This document shows, piece after piece, positions 53,907 through 63,067 of a DNA stretch of 64,000 nt; position 1 is the stretch's first letter; each line of letters starts with the position of its first letter. The stretch spans positions 62,001 through 126,000 of the forward strand of contig NZ_JASHKR010000002.1 of assembly GCF_030056815.1 (NCBI RefSeq), written 5' to 3'. The position numbers and the translations under genes are program-made. Below the pieces are notes generated by a model, which was not told where the DNA came from, did no database searches, and saw nothing but the letters and a program-made list of their open reading frames with translations. Origin of the DNA: Rhodococcus sp. IEGM 1379 (lineage in GTDB: Bacteria > Actinomycetota > Actinomycetes > Mycobacteriales > Mycobacteriaceae).

Positions 53907-55135
53907 CACTGCGCGATTACCCGCGCAGTCTGTCGGGGTCCGGCGGGCTTGCGCAACGATTCTTGTGATGGAGGTCGATTTGTTCCGGTAGCCAGTACTG
54001 CACCGATAAGTTGTGCGCCCAGCGCAGCCCACAGAGCCGCGCTCACGCCATACCGTGCAGCTAGTAATCCGCCGATCAGGACCCCTCCCGCAACCCCCGC
54101 TTCGACACTCGCAGTAAAGATTCCAAGCCCGACGGCTCGACGTGTTCGGTCGAGATTTGTCGTGGCGAGCATGATGAGTGCTGGATAGAGTGGGGAGAAT
54201 CCGCATCCGAGTATCACGGCTGCTGCAGCCGCCGCCGCGAAGTTATCGGCGAATATCGTCACAGCGAAACCAATTGCTACGGTGAGCATTCCCGCCGCGC
54301 ACACCAGGTCTGTGCGAACTCGGTCGACGACCCGTCCGAGAGCGAGTCTCGACACGACAACGCTGGCGGCAAAGACGGTGAAAATCATGGCAGCGCTTCG
54401 AAACCCGGTAGATCCAAGCCCTTGGTTTTCCAGATGGAGAAGGAGGAAGGTCAGCAGAATCCCTTCGCCAGCCCACGCTAGCGCGGCTACTGCAGCGGGA
54501 CGGCGAACAAGGATTGCGGTGTTGATCCAGCCAGCGCTCCCCTTGGGGGGCCGGGTCGGTGTCGGCGTGCGTGGGGTGCAGCAGACGCAAATCAATGCCA
54601 GCGCTGTCAGTGCGCCGGCCCCGATCCAGACCGAATCAAATCCCCAAGTGTGTAAAAGTATTTGACCGATCTGTGGGCCGCCGGCCAGTCCGAGCCACAC
54701 GCTGACCCCGAAGATGCCTACAGCTCGCCCACGCTGATCGAGACGTGTCGAGTCCACAACCCATGCGGTGAGTGCGATGTTACAGGCGGCCAAGCCTAGT
54801 CCGAGGAAGATGCGTCCAGTGCCGACGGTGAGAATGTCGCCCGACCATAGGAAGCTGACGACTCCGAATGTTGCGATAAGGCTGCCGCACAATGCAAGTG
54901 GTCGTCGACCTCGTCGGTCGGCAATATAGCCGAGCGCAGGGTGGCTGATCATCGCGATCAGCGATGCCACGGCGATAACGGCTCCGACCACTGCTGCGCT
55001 GCGACCCAATTCGTGTTCGAAGAACTGTGGAAGAGCGGGAGTTGCCGCGCCAGAAGCTAGGCAGCACAGGGTTGATGCCGCGAAGAGTAGCCAAAACCGT
55101 CGGCCGACAGTGCCGTCGGGAGTTACCTTTATCAC
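53906..55135 (-). CDS. MFS transporter in a GMC oxidoreductase operon
   Basis: This 409-residue protein has twelve predicted helices and the MFS loop motif GYIADRRGRRPLAL. Helix segments rich in Gly and Ala (VVGAVIAVASLIAMISHPAL) fit the drug or sugar efflux type. GTG 55135 with GGAGG four bases upstream is preferred over the in-frame ATG 55165. It follows the GMC oxidoreductase gene by 79 bases and overlaps the small membrane protein gene. The substrate may be the compound handled by the GMC enzyme and the neighbouring divergent catabolic genes. Confidence 0.85.
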   Translation of the reverse strand: MIKVTPDGTVGRRFWLLFAASTLCCLASGAATPALPQFFEHELGRSAAVVGAVIAVASLIAMISHPALGYIADRRGRRPLALCGSLIATFGVVSFLWSGDILTVGTGRIFLGLGLAACNIALTAWVVDSTRLDQRGRAVGIFGVSVWLGLAGGPQIGQILLHTWGFDSVWIGAGALTALALICVCCTPRTPTPTRPPKGSAGWINTAILVRRPAAVAALAWAGEGILLTFLLLHLENQGLGSTGFRSAAMIFTVFAASVVVSRLALGRVVDRVRTDLVCAAGMLTVAIGFAVTIFADNFAAAAAAAVILGCGFSPLYPALIMLATTNLDRTRRAVGLGIFTASVEAGVAGGVLIGGLLAARYGVSAALWAALGAQLIGAVLATGTNRPPSQESLRKPAGPRQTARVIAQ

Positions 55136-55214
55136 TACGCCTCCGTAGAACGTTGCAGGACGCAAGAGGGGCCCGGACTCATGGCAGACATCCGAGTGCC
55201 CAGTTTCCGCAGGG

Positions 55215-56663
55215 TCATCGGAGATCCTCCGTCAACCGTTCTGCTGACCGCCATGCGAGCGCTTCGATGGTCTGGACCGGTCCGCGGCCGCCAGTTCCCG
55301 GGAACGTCGACGACCCCACCACGACGAGTCCCGGTACGTCGTGACAGCGTCCATAACCGTCTACCACCGAAGCGTTCGGGTCGAGTCCCATACGGGTGCC
55401 GCCGTACAGGTGGGTGCCCAAAGGTTGGGGTACCAGTGGTGTTACCCAGGTGGTGTGCGCCCCGGCCGCACGCAACCACTCCTGCATCCGGTCACCCAGG
55501 AACGCTGCCCTGCTGTGATCGTCCTCCGCTAGGTCGAGTGTGAGTCGTGGAACCGGACGGCCGAGTGCGTCTACATACGTGGGGTCCAGATCGATCCGAT
55601 TCTCGGCCCGGGGAAGCTGATCAGGCTGAGCCCATACCGTTCCGATCGAATGCTGTTGTTCCCGGATCCAACCCGTTGCTCTGTCGGGGACGGACAGTTC
55701 GTCGGGAAGTGTCGCAGCCACTGCGGCGCGCCAACCGTCGGTACGCGGGCCTGTCATCGCCGCCTGCAGTATCGAGCCGCCGAGGAAGCCGAGGCCGGTG
55801 TGATCGAATTCGTCGCCCTCGAACGAGGTAACCGCCGTGGCCGTCGCGGGGCCGGCAGCGTCGCGGCCCAGATCCGTTCCGGGGAACCAGCCGTTCGCGA
55901 CGAAACAATTGTGTGCCATGAAGTATCGCCCCACTTGACCCCGTGCGGTGATCCCGGAAAGGAGTAGGAGTCGTGCATTCGACACCACCGACGCTGCCAG
56001 CACGACAGCCGGCGCGGACAACTGGCAGACCTCGCCGTCGCGAACGTACCGAACACCAGACACCGCCCCGGACGAGTCGGTCTCGATACCCAGTACTGCG
56101 GCATCGGCCAGTAGGTCGACATGACCGACGGCGCGGGCCCGGTCGAGCAAGCTACTGCAGTCCGTCGACGCCGCAGCCGGAGCCGTGAACGAATTCCACC
56201 CCAATTTGTCTGCCGTGGTTGCCATTCGGCGTGTCCAGGTGGCGGTGGGCCGCACGCCGACATTCATTGCTCGCTCCACTCGCTGGTGGTACTCGTCCAA
56301 CTCGCCAGCCGGGAACGGCCAGTCCGCGAGGTCCGCGTCCGCGGGTAAGGCTGACGCTCCATACCGAGTGAGAGTCGAGGAACGTGCCCGCAGGTTCCAC
56401 GGATCGAGTCGGTAACTCTGCGGCGCGGCCAACAACTTCGAACCGCCGACCGCATCGGCGCCCTGTTGGGGATACGGAGCAGGAACGGCCCGCTGCCACG
56501 CGCGGCGGCGAATCGTCGAGGAGGGGGACGCTACGGGGCACCGGTCGCTGTTGGCAGTCGCAGTCTGGATCGCCGTCACCGAGTAACCGGCTGTCGCCAA
56601 TACGGACGTCGCGACAATCCCGGCCGGGCCGAGGCCGACCACGACGACGTCGGTCACGGGCAC
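55215..56663 (-). CDS. GMC-family FAD oxidoreductase
   Basis: This 482-residue protein has an N-terminal FAD motif VVGLGPAGIVATSV and GMC-type segments (DAVGGSKLLAAP, VVLAASVVSNARLLLLSG, FPGTGGRGPVQTIEALAWR). The C-terminal His-containing part (GTHLYGGTRMG) fits gluconate-2-dehydrogenase / glucose-methanol-choline oxidoreductases acting on a hydroxyl group. No signal peptide is seen. It starts the minus-strand set and is divergent from the Rieske oxygenase; the 230-bp region between them has palindromes. Confidence 0.85.
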   Translation of the reverse strand: MPVTDVVVVGLGPAGIVATSVLATAGYSVTAIQTATANSDRCPVASPSSTIRRRAWQRAVPAPYPQQGADAVGGSKLLAAPQSYRLDPWNLRARSSTLTRYGASALPADADLADWPFPAGELDEYHQRVERAMNVGVRPTATWTRRMATTADKLGWNSFTAPAAASTDCSSLLDRARAVGHVDLLADAAVLGIETDSSGAVSGVRYVRDGEVCQLSAPAVVLAASVVSNARLLLLSGITARGQVGRYFMAHNCFVANGWFPGTDLGRDAAGPATATAVTSFEGDEFDHTGLGFLGGSILQAAMTGPRTDGWRAAVAATLPDELSVPDRATGWIREQQHSIGTVWAQPDQLPRAENRIDLDPTYVDALGRPVPRLTLDLAEDDHSRAAFLGDRMQEWLRAAGAHTTWVTPLVPQPLGTHLYGGTRMGLDPNASVVDGYGRCHDVPGLVVVGSSTFPGTGGRGPVQTIEALAWRSAERLTEDLR

Positions 56664-56722
56664 ATTTCGATTGTTGCGAGGCCGACCCGGGTCTCTTCCT
56701 CAGCAGTCTGCATCTGAACAGA

Positions 56723-56739
56723 ATAGGATTGGATCCTAT
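56723..56739. promoter_or_regulatory. Palindrome in the divergent GMC-Rieske region
   Basis: ATAGGAT-TGG-ATCCTAT has perfect 7-bp arms and includes TTGGATCC (56729-56736), eight bases of the palindrome TTGGATCCAA seen intact at 63925. TATCCAAT (56753-56760) is a further inverted half-copy. Confidence 0.55.
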
Positions 56740-56845
56740 CTTTGTCTATTTATATCCAATTATGCGTCCCGCGTACCTGGTGAATCTGATTGGACGGAGA
56801 AGATTTCGGCTGCCCGGGTTTGCGCTTCCGAGAAGGTGTGGAATA

Positions 56846-56855
56846 TTGGATACAA
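56846..56855. promoter_or_regulatory. Second copy of the shared palindrome before the Rieske gene
   Basis: TTGGATACAA matches TTGGATCCAA at nine of ten bases and lies 38 bases before the Rieske oxygenase start. A weaker TCGGATAC lies at 56867. The set suggests a common regulator, possibly of the GntR type. Confidence 0.5.
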
Positions 56856-56892
56856 CTTAGAGTCAATCGGATACTTAATTGGAGGCTTGTCC

Positions 56893-58233
56893 ATGCTCAA
56901 GAAGGAAGACAACGAGCGGCTGACCAGGACTGGTCCCGATGCTCCCCTTGGCCGGATGATGCGTGCGTACTGGCAGCCGGTCGCGCTCGTATCCGAGATG
57001 CCCACCGAGCGGCCGGTGAAGGCAGTGCGACTGATGAGCGAAGACCTGGTCCTGTTTCGAACCCTTGACGGGGGCTGGAGTCTGCTCAGTAGGTTCTGTG
57101 CACATCGCGGTGTCGATCTGTCATTCGGTCGGCTCGAAGACGGTGGCCTGCGCTGCCTCTATCACGGCTGGCTCTACGGGGCGGACGGGCAGTGTCTCGA
57201 GCAGCCTGCCGAGCCGGAACATAGTCGCTTCGCCTCGAAGATCAAGATTTCCAGCTATCCGTGCGAAGAGCGCAACGGAATCATCTTCGGGTACCTCGGT
57301 GCCGGGAATCCACCGCCATTCCCGGACTACGACTGTTTCACGGCCCCTGAGGAATACACTTTCGCGTTCAAAGGACTCTGGGAATGCAACTGGCTGCAGG
57401 GACTCGAAGGCGGTATCGACCCCAGTCACGTGTCCTTCTTGCATCGATTTGTCGGCGAAGATCCGCGTGAAGCATACGGACAGCAGTTCAGTGAGATCGT
57501 AGACGGCACAGGGGAGAAGCTGTCCAAACTCGTCGCGGACTCATACCGTCCGGACATCGAGGTAGAGCAAGTTGATCACGGTTTGCGGGTGTTGGCGGTG
57601 CGAGCACTCACCGAGGAAATCAAGCACGTACGAGTAACCAATCTGATGTTTCCCAACGCTTTTGTCGTCCCGTTCGGAAACAGCAAGGTGTTCTGTCAAT
57701 GGCATGTGCCCATTGACGACCACACACACCAATGGTTCATGATCTTCTACGACTTCGCGGAGCCGACGGACCAAGAGACTTTGCTGGCTCAGCGGCTTGC
57801 CGAGGTTACCCTGCCGGACTACCGCCCAATTCGGAACCGCTCCAATAACTGGGGATTCGACGCGCAGGAGCAGCGCAACCTCACCTATACGGGGATGGGG
57901 CTCGACATCAACGTGCACGATCAGTGGGCCGTCGAGAGCATGGGAAGCATTCAGGATCGAACGGTCGAGAGGCTCGGCATCTCGGATCGAGCCGTGACTG
58001 CAAACCGTCGACTCCTGCTGCGTGCTCTCGAAGCTTTCGAAGCAGGCTCACCGACGCCCGCGCTGGCGGTGGACTCCGAATCTGCTGCCGCTCTGCGAGG
58101 TCCGAGCGCTGTAGACACCATCGCTCCGGCCGAGGGGTGGGAAGAGCATTGGCGAGATCGGGAGAAGGAACGACGGACACAATCACCGTGGGCTGCAGAT
58201 CTGGTGGATTCGTCGGTAGATCGCCATGCGTAG
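56893..58233 (+). CDS. Rieske non-heme iron oxygenase, alpha subunit
   Basis: This 446-residue protein is a single-subunit Rieske oxygenase of the phthalate-4,5-dioxygenase/vanillate-demethylase type. The Rieske cluster is CAHRGVDLSFGR then CLYHGW; the mononuclear iron site is GGIDPSHVSFLHR with a later acidic residue. Such enzymes hydroxylate or demethylate aromatic or heterocyclic acids and amines. No ferredoxin or reductase gene is adjacent, so electrons must come from elsewhere. GGAGG seven bases before ATG 56893 fixes the start. The gene overlaps the GS-like gene by eight bases. The substrate is unknown. Confidence 0.9.
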   Translation: MLKKEDNERLTRTGPDAPLGRMMRAYWQPVALVSEMPTERPVKAVRLMSEDLVLFRTLDGGWSLLSRFCAHRGVDLSFGRLEDGGLRCLYHGWLYGADGQCLEQPAEPEHSRFASKIKISSYPCEERNGIIFGYLGAGNPPPFPDYDCFTAPEEYTFAFKGLWECNWLQGLEGGIDPSHVSFLHRFVGEDPREAYGQQFSEIVDGTGEKLSKLVADSYRPDIEVEQVDHGLRVLAVRALTEEIKHVRVTNLMFPNAFVVPFGNSKVFCQWHVPIDDHTHQWFMIFYDFAEPTDQETLLAQRLAEVTLPDYRPIRNRSNNWGFDAQEQRNLTYTGMGLDINVHDQWAVESMGSIQDRTVERLGISDRAVTANRRLLLRALEAFEAGSPTPALAVDSESAAALRGPSAVDTIAPAEGWEEHWRDREKERRTQSPWAADLVDSSVDRHA

Positions 58234-59743
58234 TGTCGACACCCGACCGCTCGCCGGTGGGGGTAATGGTGCTCGTCCGATGCTCGCCGCCGACCGCGGC
58301 GGATTTGTCGACCGACATGGGCTGTGGACGGATAAGCAATACGCTGCAGCGGCGCAAATCCGCAGAGTGATGGATGAAGTGGGAATCGAACTGGTTCGAT
58401 TTGCGTTCGTCGATCAGCACGGAGTGCTGCGAGGAAAGACGATCACACGTGATGCCGTGCCGGGTGTGCTGCGTTCCGGTGTAACGGCGCCGAGTTCGCT
58501 GATGCTCAAGGACACGTCCGGACGCTCTGCCTTCGAGGTGTTTTCCGGCGAGACGGGAGTCGGTGTCGACGGGTTCTCGGGCGCGGGCGATATCGTTCTC
58601 GTTCCGGATCCGTCGACTTTCAGGGTTCTGCCATGGGCCCCACGCACCGGGTGGATATTGTGCGATTTACGTTTTCCCGACGGGAGACCGGTTCCGTTCT
58701 GTCCACGGTCGATCTTGCGAGGTCAACTGGATCGTCTGGCCGCGCACGGATTTGAACTCACCGCCGGGCCTGAACTCGAGTTTCACGTTTTCAAGGCAAC
58801 TGACGGGGCCATGACGCTGGAAAGGACCAATGTTCCTGGTGCGCCGGGCAAGCCGGCCGAAGTGGAGGCAACGAGTGCGGGGTCGCAATTGTTGCACGAG
58901 GAATCTCTGGATACTCTCGACGAGGTAGTGCAACTCCTGCACGACGGACTGACCCGACTGGATTTACCGCTGCGCTCGATCGAAATGGAATTCGGTCCAA
59001 GTCAGATGGAGATCACTCTTGCGCCGACCGACGCCATGCAGACGGCGGACAATGTCGTTCTTGCTCGGTCGGCGATCCGGCAAATATGCCGTCGCAACGG
59101 GTATCACGCGACATTCATGGCGAAACCGGTCGGTGCCGCCGTGGCTTCGACGGGGTGGCATCTGCACCAGTCTCTGCGACGCCTCGACAACGGTACACCG
59201 GTATTCCCTGGTGGTGACGGCGATAGTGTGCTCTCGAGCGTCGGATCGCACTATCTTGCAGGACTCCTCGAGCATGCTTCTGCTGCAACAGCATTCAGTA
59301 CGCCAACGGTCAACGGGTACAAGCGGTATGCGCCGTACTCGCTGGCGCCCGACGCGATCGTGTGGGGCCTGGACAACAAAGGTGCGATGGTGCGGGTAGT
59401 CGGTCGGTGCGGCGATCCGAATACCCGTTTGGAGAATCGGTCGGGGGAACCTGCGGCAAATCCGTACTTCTACTTGGCGGCTCAGGTGATCAGTGGGCTC
59501 GACGGAATCGTGCGCGGTCTACATCCGGGTGCGCCGACGAATGATCCGTACGAACCAGGGGCGCAGCGATTGCCCCGGAGTCTCGGCGCCGCAATCGATG
59601 CACTGGAGGCGGACGAGGTGTTCCGTGCTGCGCTGGGAACTGAAGTCGTGGAATGGTATTCCACGATCAAGCGTGCGGAGTTCGCGCGATATCTCGGCTA
59701 CGTCTCGGACTGGGAACAGCGCGAGTACTTCGGTCTCTTCTAG
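58226..59743 (+). CDS. Glutamine-synthetase-like gamma-glutamyl ligase
   Basis: This 505-residue protein has the GS catalytic core: GPELEFHVF, STGWHLHQSL (GxxHxHQS), NGYKRYAPYSLAPDAIVWG and ENRSGEPAANPYFYLAA. It lacks the adenylylation tyrosine segment and is closer to gamma-glutamyl-amide ligases (PuuA, IpuC, aniline AtdA1) than to housekeeping GlnA. It would attach glutamate to an amine with ATP. ATG 58226 overlaps the Rieske stop. The pairing with a GGT-like hydrolase two genes on suggests a gamma-glutamylated intermediate. Confidence 0.88.
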   Translation: MRSVDTRPLAGGGNGARPMLAADRGGFVDRHGLWTDKQYAAAAQIRRVMDEVGIELVRFAFVDQHGVLRGKTITRDAVPGVLRSGVTAPSSLMLKDTSGRSAFEVFSGETGVGVDGFSGAGDIVLVPDPSTFRVLPWAPRTGWILCDLRFPDGRPVPFCPRSILRGQLDRLAAHGFELTAGPELEFHVFKATDGAMTLERTNVPGAPGKPAEVEATSAGSQLLHEESLDTLDEVVQLLHDGLTRLDLPLRSIEMEFGPSQMEITLAPTDAMQTADNVVLARSAIRQICRRNGYHATFMAKPVGAAVASTGWHLHQSLRRLDNGTPVFPGGDGDSVLSSVGSHYLAGLLEHASAATAFSTPTVNGYKRYAPYSLAPDAIVWGLDNKGAMVRVVGRCGDPNTRLENRSGEPAANPYFYLAAQVISGLDGIVRGLHPGAPTNDPYEPGAQRLPRSLGAAIDALEADEVFRAALGTEVVEWYSTIKRAEFARYLGYVSDWEQREYFGLF

Positions 59744-59784
59744 CTATTTCTGTCGCCGACCGACACATGGGTCACGCAGAGTAG

Positions 59785-59798
59785 TGCACTGCAGTGCA
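59785..59798. promoter_or_regulatory. Perfect 14-bp palindrome before the cyclase gene
   Basis: TGCACTGCAGTGCA reads the same on both strands and is followed by another GTGCA, so the half-site is iterated. It lies 18 bases before ATG 59816, inside the operon, in the 72-bp gap after the GS-like gene. Confidence 0.45.
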
Positions 59799-59815
59799 GT
59801 GCAATTCAACATACA

Positions 59816-60478
59816 ATGAGCCCTCGGCTCGATTCGGAAGCAGGAACTGTGGAAATCTTCGACATCACTCTCCCCATCCATCCCGACATGCTGCACTGGG
59901 GTAAGAAGCCCGAGATCACTACCGTCGAATCCATCGCTGCCGGCGACGCGTCCAATGTCACTCGCTGGTTGATCGGTGCGCACACCGGCACACACGTCGA
60001 CGCGCCACTGCATTTCAAGGACGGCGAACTCCCCGTGGACAAGATCGATCTCGATATTCTGGTCGGTCCGGCAGTGGTACTGGATCTCACGAACATCGAG
60101 GGTCAGGTCGGTGCTGCCGAGTTGGAGGCTGCTGGGCTCGGCGACGCAGAACGCGTCATTCTCAAGACAGTCAACTCGACAACCGCATTGCGAGCCCTGG
60201 AGAAGCCCACGGAATGGGTCGGACTTTCACCGGACGGCGCGGAGCTCCTACGAACTCGAGGTGTCAAGATCGTCGCCATCGACTATCTGACTCTCGAATC
60301 GCCGGAGAACACCGTTGAGTGGGATACGCATCATGCACTGCTGCCCAACGGGATCATCATTCTCGAAGGTCTTGACCTCAGCGAGATCGAGCCAGGCCCC
60401 TACGAATTGGTATGTCTGCCGATGAAGTTGCAGGACAGCGAGGCGGCTCCGGCTCGCACCGTCCTCATCCGGCGATGA
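59816..60478 (+). CDS. Cyclase-family metal-dependent hydrolase
   Basis: This 220-residue protein shares the KynB fold and zinc motif (HTGTHVDAPLHF), with VAIDYLTLES and HHALLPNGIIILEGL near the C-terminus. It probably hydrolyses an amide, formamide or ring lactam in this pathway rather than N-formylkynurenine, because a separate kynB lies near kynU at 21.7 kb. ATG 59816 is used; no strong ribosome site is seen. Its stop overlaps the GGT-like start (ATGA). Confidence 0.87.
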   Translation: MSPRLDSEAGTVEIFDITLPIHPDMLHWGKKPEITTVESIAAGDASNVTRWLIGAHTGTHVDAPLHFKDGELPVDKIDLDILVGPAVVLDLTNIEGQVGAAELEAAGLGDAERVILKTVNSTTALRALEKPTEWVGLSPDGAELLRTRGVKIVAIDYLTLESPENTVEWDTHHALLPNGIIILEGLDLSEIEPGPYELVCLPMKLQDSEAAPARTVLIRR

Positions 60479-62043
60479 GTGACGTGTTGCAGGTAGCGAT
60501 CGCCGCTCCCCATCACGCGGCCACAGCCGCGGCGGAGCGGGCGGTAGCCGCGGGCGGAAACGCATTCGATGCGGCGTTGGCAGCGGCGGCCGTGCTGACT
60601 GTCGTCTACCCGCATCAGTGCGCACTCGGCGGAGACCTGATTGCCGTCGTGCGCGAACCCGGGATGAAACCACGTGCGATCCTTTCCGCGGGAGCGTGCG
60701 CAGCCGGCATGGACGTGGACGCCGTGCGAGACTCGCATGATCGCATGCCTGGTCGTGGACCGCTGTCCGTAACGGTTCCCGGAATTGTTGCTGGATGGCA
60801 GGCGATTGCTGATTGTGGTGCAGCATTACCACTTTCGTCAGCCTTCGGTGAAGCGGCCGAGATGGCAGAACGTGGGGTAGATGTCTCTGCCGGTTTGCAC
60901 CGGGCATTGAACGCGAACGCCGATGTCTTGCGCGCTGATGACGGTGCTCGACAGCTCTTCTTCAAGGACAGCGGTGTTGTTTTCGGCGTCGGCGACCAGC
61001 TGGTGCAGGCGGCGCTCGGCCGAACATTGCGTATTCTTGCCCGTTCACCTCGGGATTTCTACGAGGGCGAAGTGGCGGATCGCCTTGTCGACGGGTTGAG
61101 GACTCTGGGAAGTCCGCTGCGGACTTCGGATTTCGCGGCACATCGAGCCCAGATCACCGAGGCAGTGCAGTGGCAGAACGGCGGCGTGGATTGGTTTGTT
61201 GCTCCGGCACCAAGTCAAGGCGCAGCGCTACTGGCAGTTCTCGGAGAATCTTCCGAAGTTACCGATTCGCAGTTACTTTCGCGCAGCATTCGAGTATCCC
61301 GAGTTCGAGATGCGATACTTGCGGATCCGGCTGTGGTGGATGTCGATATCTCTCGGTTCTTCGATGCAGCAGACGGCAGAGTCCGGATTGCATCATCTAC
61401 GAGTCCGGGCATGCCCAAGCCACAGGGCGACACCGTTGCCGTGACCGCAGTGGATTCCGACGGGCGAGCGGTAACCCTGGTGCAGAGCGTCTATCAGAGC
61501 TTTGGATCGGGAATCGTGGAGCCGGTGACCGGTGTACTTTTGCACAGCCGTGGATCGGCATTCTCCTTGGACAGTGGCCACCCGGCGATGCTGCGCCCGG
61601 GAACGCGCCCACCACATACCTTGAGCCCGGTCATCGCACTCGGCAGAGGCGAGGTCGACCCGCTGGTCTTGGCGCTCGGATGCCAAGGTGGACGCGCGCA
61701 GCCGTGGATCCTGGCGCAGGTTGCAGCAGCAGTCGCTGATCCCCGAAGTGGCGATCTGGCCGAGGTTTTGGGACGCAACCGATGGGTATTCGGCGGCGTC
61801 GACATCGGTTGCGACCAACCAACTGTGGTGACGGAAGACACGGCGATGCAGCTGTCGTTGGCCGAGGCCGCCAAAACCGAGGGATTCGAGGTTTCGGCTC
61901 GAGGTGCGAGATGGGATGAAGCGGGTCACGTGCAGGTTGCTCGGTTGAGCAATGGGGTGCTGCACGCGGCCTCTGATCCGCGGGCCGATGGCATGTCGGT
62001 TGTCGCGCAGGCTGCCGACGTGGGTGGGGCTACCAGTCCCTGA
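60475..62043 (+). CDS. Gamma-glutamyltransferase-family hydrolase
   Basis: This 522-residue protein of the GGT/acylase Ntn-hydrolase family self-cleaves before a threonine. The nucleophile is likely Thr320 in GDTVAVTAVD, aligned with the E. coli GGT Thr391 region. Further hallmarks are GGNAFDAALAAAAVLTVVYP, LGGDLIAVV and GSGIVEPVTGVLLHSRG. There is no signal peptide, so it works in the cytoplasm. It would remove the gamma-glutamyl group added by the GS-like ligase. ATG 60475 overlaps the cyclase stop; the gene ends 14 bases inside the opposing deaminase. Confidence 0.87.
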   Translation: MSDVLQVAIAAPHHAATAAAERAVAAGGNAFDAALAAAAVLTVVYPHQCALGGDLIAVVREPGMKPRAILSAGACAAGMDVDAVRDSHDRMPGRGPLSVTVPGIVAGWQAIADCGAALPLSSAFGEAAEMAERGVDVSAGLHRALNANADVLRADDGARQLFFKDSGVVFGVGDQLVQAALGRTLRILARSPRDFYEGEVADRLVDGLRTLGSPLRTSDFAAHRAQITEAVQWQNGGVDWFVAPAPSQGAALLAVLGESSEVTDSQLLSRSIRVSRVRDAILADPAVVDVDISRFFDAADGRVRIASSTSPGMPKPQGDTVAVTAVDSDGRAVTLVQSVYQSFGSGIVEPVTGVLLHSRGSAFSLDSGHPAMLRPGTRPPHTLSPVIALGRGEVDPLVLALGCQGGRAQPWILAQVAAAVADPRSGDLAEVLGRNRWVFGGVDIGCDQPTVVTEDTAMQLSLAEAAKTEGFEVSARGARWDEAGHVQVARLSNGVLHAASDPRADGMSVVAQAADVGGATSP

Positions 62044-62560
62044 GGTTCTTTCCCGGCAAGAGATCTCGGATGAGGATGCGCCGAGCGTGTCCACCGGCGA
62101 TTGTCGGCGAGCCGGAGAACCCGCGTTCGGTCTCGGGCTCCGTCGTATGCAGGGTCGGCTGGAGACTGGTTGTGCCCCAGTCGTATACATAACCCCAGGA
62201 ATTGGGAGCGTAGTCGAACAGCAACTCTCGGCATACGCCGCACGGTGCGATTGTACGAACAGTCGCACCGTGTTCATCCGGTCGATAGAGCACTGCGATT
62301 ACGGTATCGATCTCGTCCGAGAGTGGCACAGTCGAATCGCTTCCGATCAGAACGGCGCCCAGGGCCATGCCTTCGGCGCAGATCGAGGACCGGCCTGCGG
62401 ATCCTGCGATGTGTACCCCGGTGTGAATGGCGCCGGAGTTGGTACGGATTGCAGCGGCGACCTCGTGTCGACCGGTTCGATATGTCCGAGCCAGAGTTTC
62501 GAGGGCAGCGTCCCAGAGTTCCGCATCGCGAGACTCGAGACCATCAGGATACAATTTCAT
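62030..62560 (-). CDS. Cytidine deaminase-like protein
   Basis: This 176-residue zinc deaminase has the catalytic CAEGMALG (Cys-Ala-Glu) and APCGVCRELL (PCxxC) motifs and the substrate part HTGVHIAGSAG. The sequence is closer to cytidine/blasticidin-S type deaminases than to free cytosine deaminase. A deaminase inside this set may act on a heterocycle or its nucleoside. ATG 62560 is used. It runs against the GGT-like gene and overlaps its end by 14 bases. Confidence 0.82.
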   Translation of the reverse strand: MKLYPDGLESRDAELWDAALETLARTYRTGRHEVAAAIRTNSGAIHTGVHIAGSAGRSSICAEGMALGAVLIGSDSTVPLSDEIDTVIAVLYRPDEHGATVRTIAPCGVCRELLFDYAPNSWGYVYDWGTTSLQPTLHTTEPETERGFSGSPTIAGGHARRILIRDLLPGKNLRDW

Positions 62561-62614
62561 AGACTTAGGATCCCAACAATGTCGAGTGCTGGCAACTCGG
62601 GGAAGGTATGGCCG

Positions 62615-63067
62615 ATGAGTGGATCCATGCTGCTGACCAATGCCCGGGTTGTCGACGGAACTGGAGCGGTGCCGCATACCGGCTGGGAACTGTTGATCGA
62701 GAATGGCCGGATCGTTCGGTCCGCGCCATCGGGAACCATTCTCAGGGGCACGATTTCGGATCCGGATCGACTTTTCGTGATCGATCTTGCCGGCGCGTCG
62801 GTGCTGCCCGGATTCATCGACGCGCACACGCACATGACGGCGGTTCCCGGTGGCAACAAAGTGGATATGTTGACCGAGCCCGAGTCTTTGAAGATCCTGC
62901 GAGCAGTGCCGTTTCTACGCGATACGTTGGCGACGGGTGTTACCACGGTGCGCGATCCGCTCGAGCATCCGAGTTGTCTCGCTGAGCCTGGTGATATCGC
63001 ACTGGTGCTGCAGTCGGGAGTCGTTGTCGGGGGACATACACACGTCAAGGAAGGCAGAAATGACTGA
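62615..63067 (+). pseudogene. Amidohydrolase truncated at the C-terminus
   Basis: ATG 62615 (MSGSMLLTNARVVDGTGA) begins a normal imidazolonepropionase/prolidase-like amidohydrolase with the first metal motif GFIDAHTHMTAV (HxH) and ATGVTTVRD. After about 135 residues the family sequence stops; the frame then runs through VVGGHTHVKEG to TGA 63065-63067, which overlaps the ABC ATPase start. The remaining two thirds, with the other metal ligands, are missing. The end of the frame may be the tail of another deleted gene. Confidence 0.7.
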
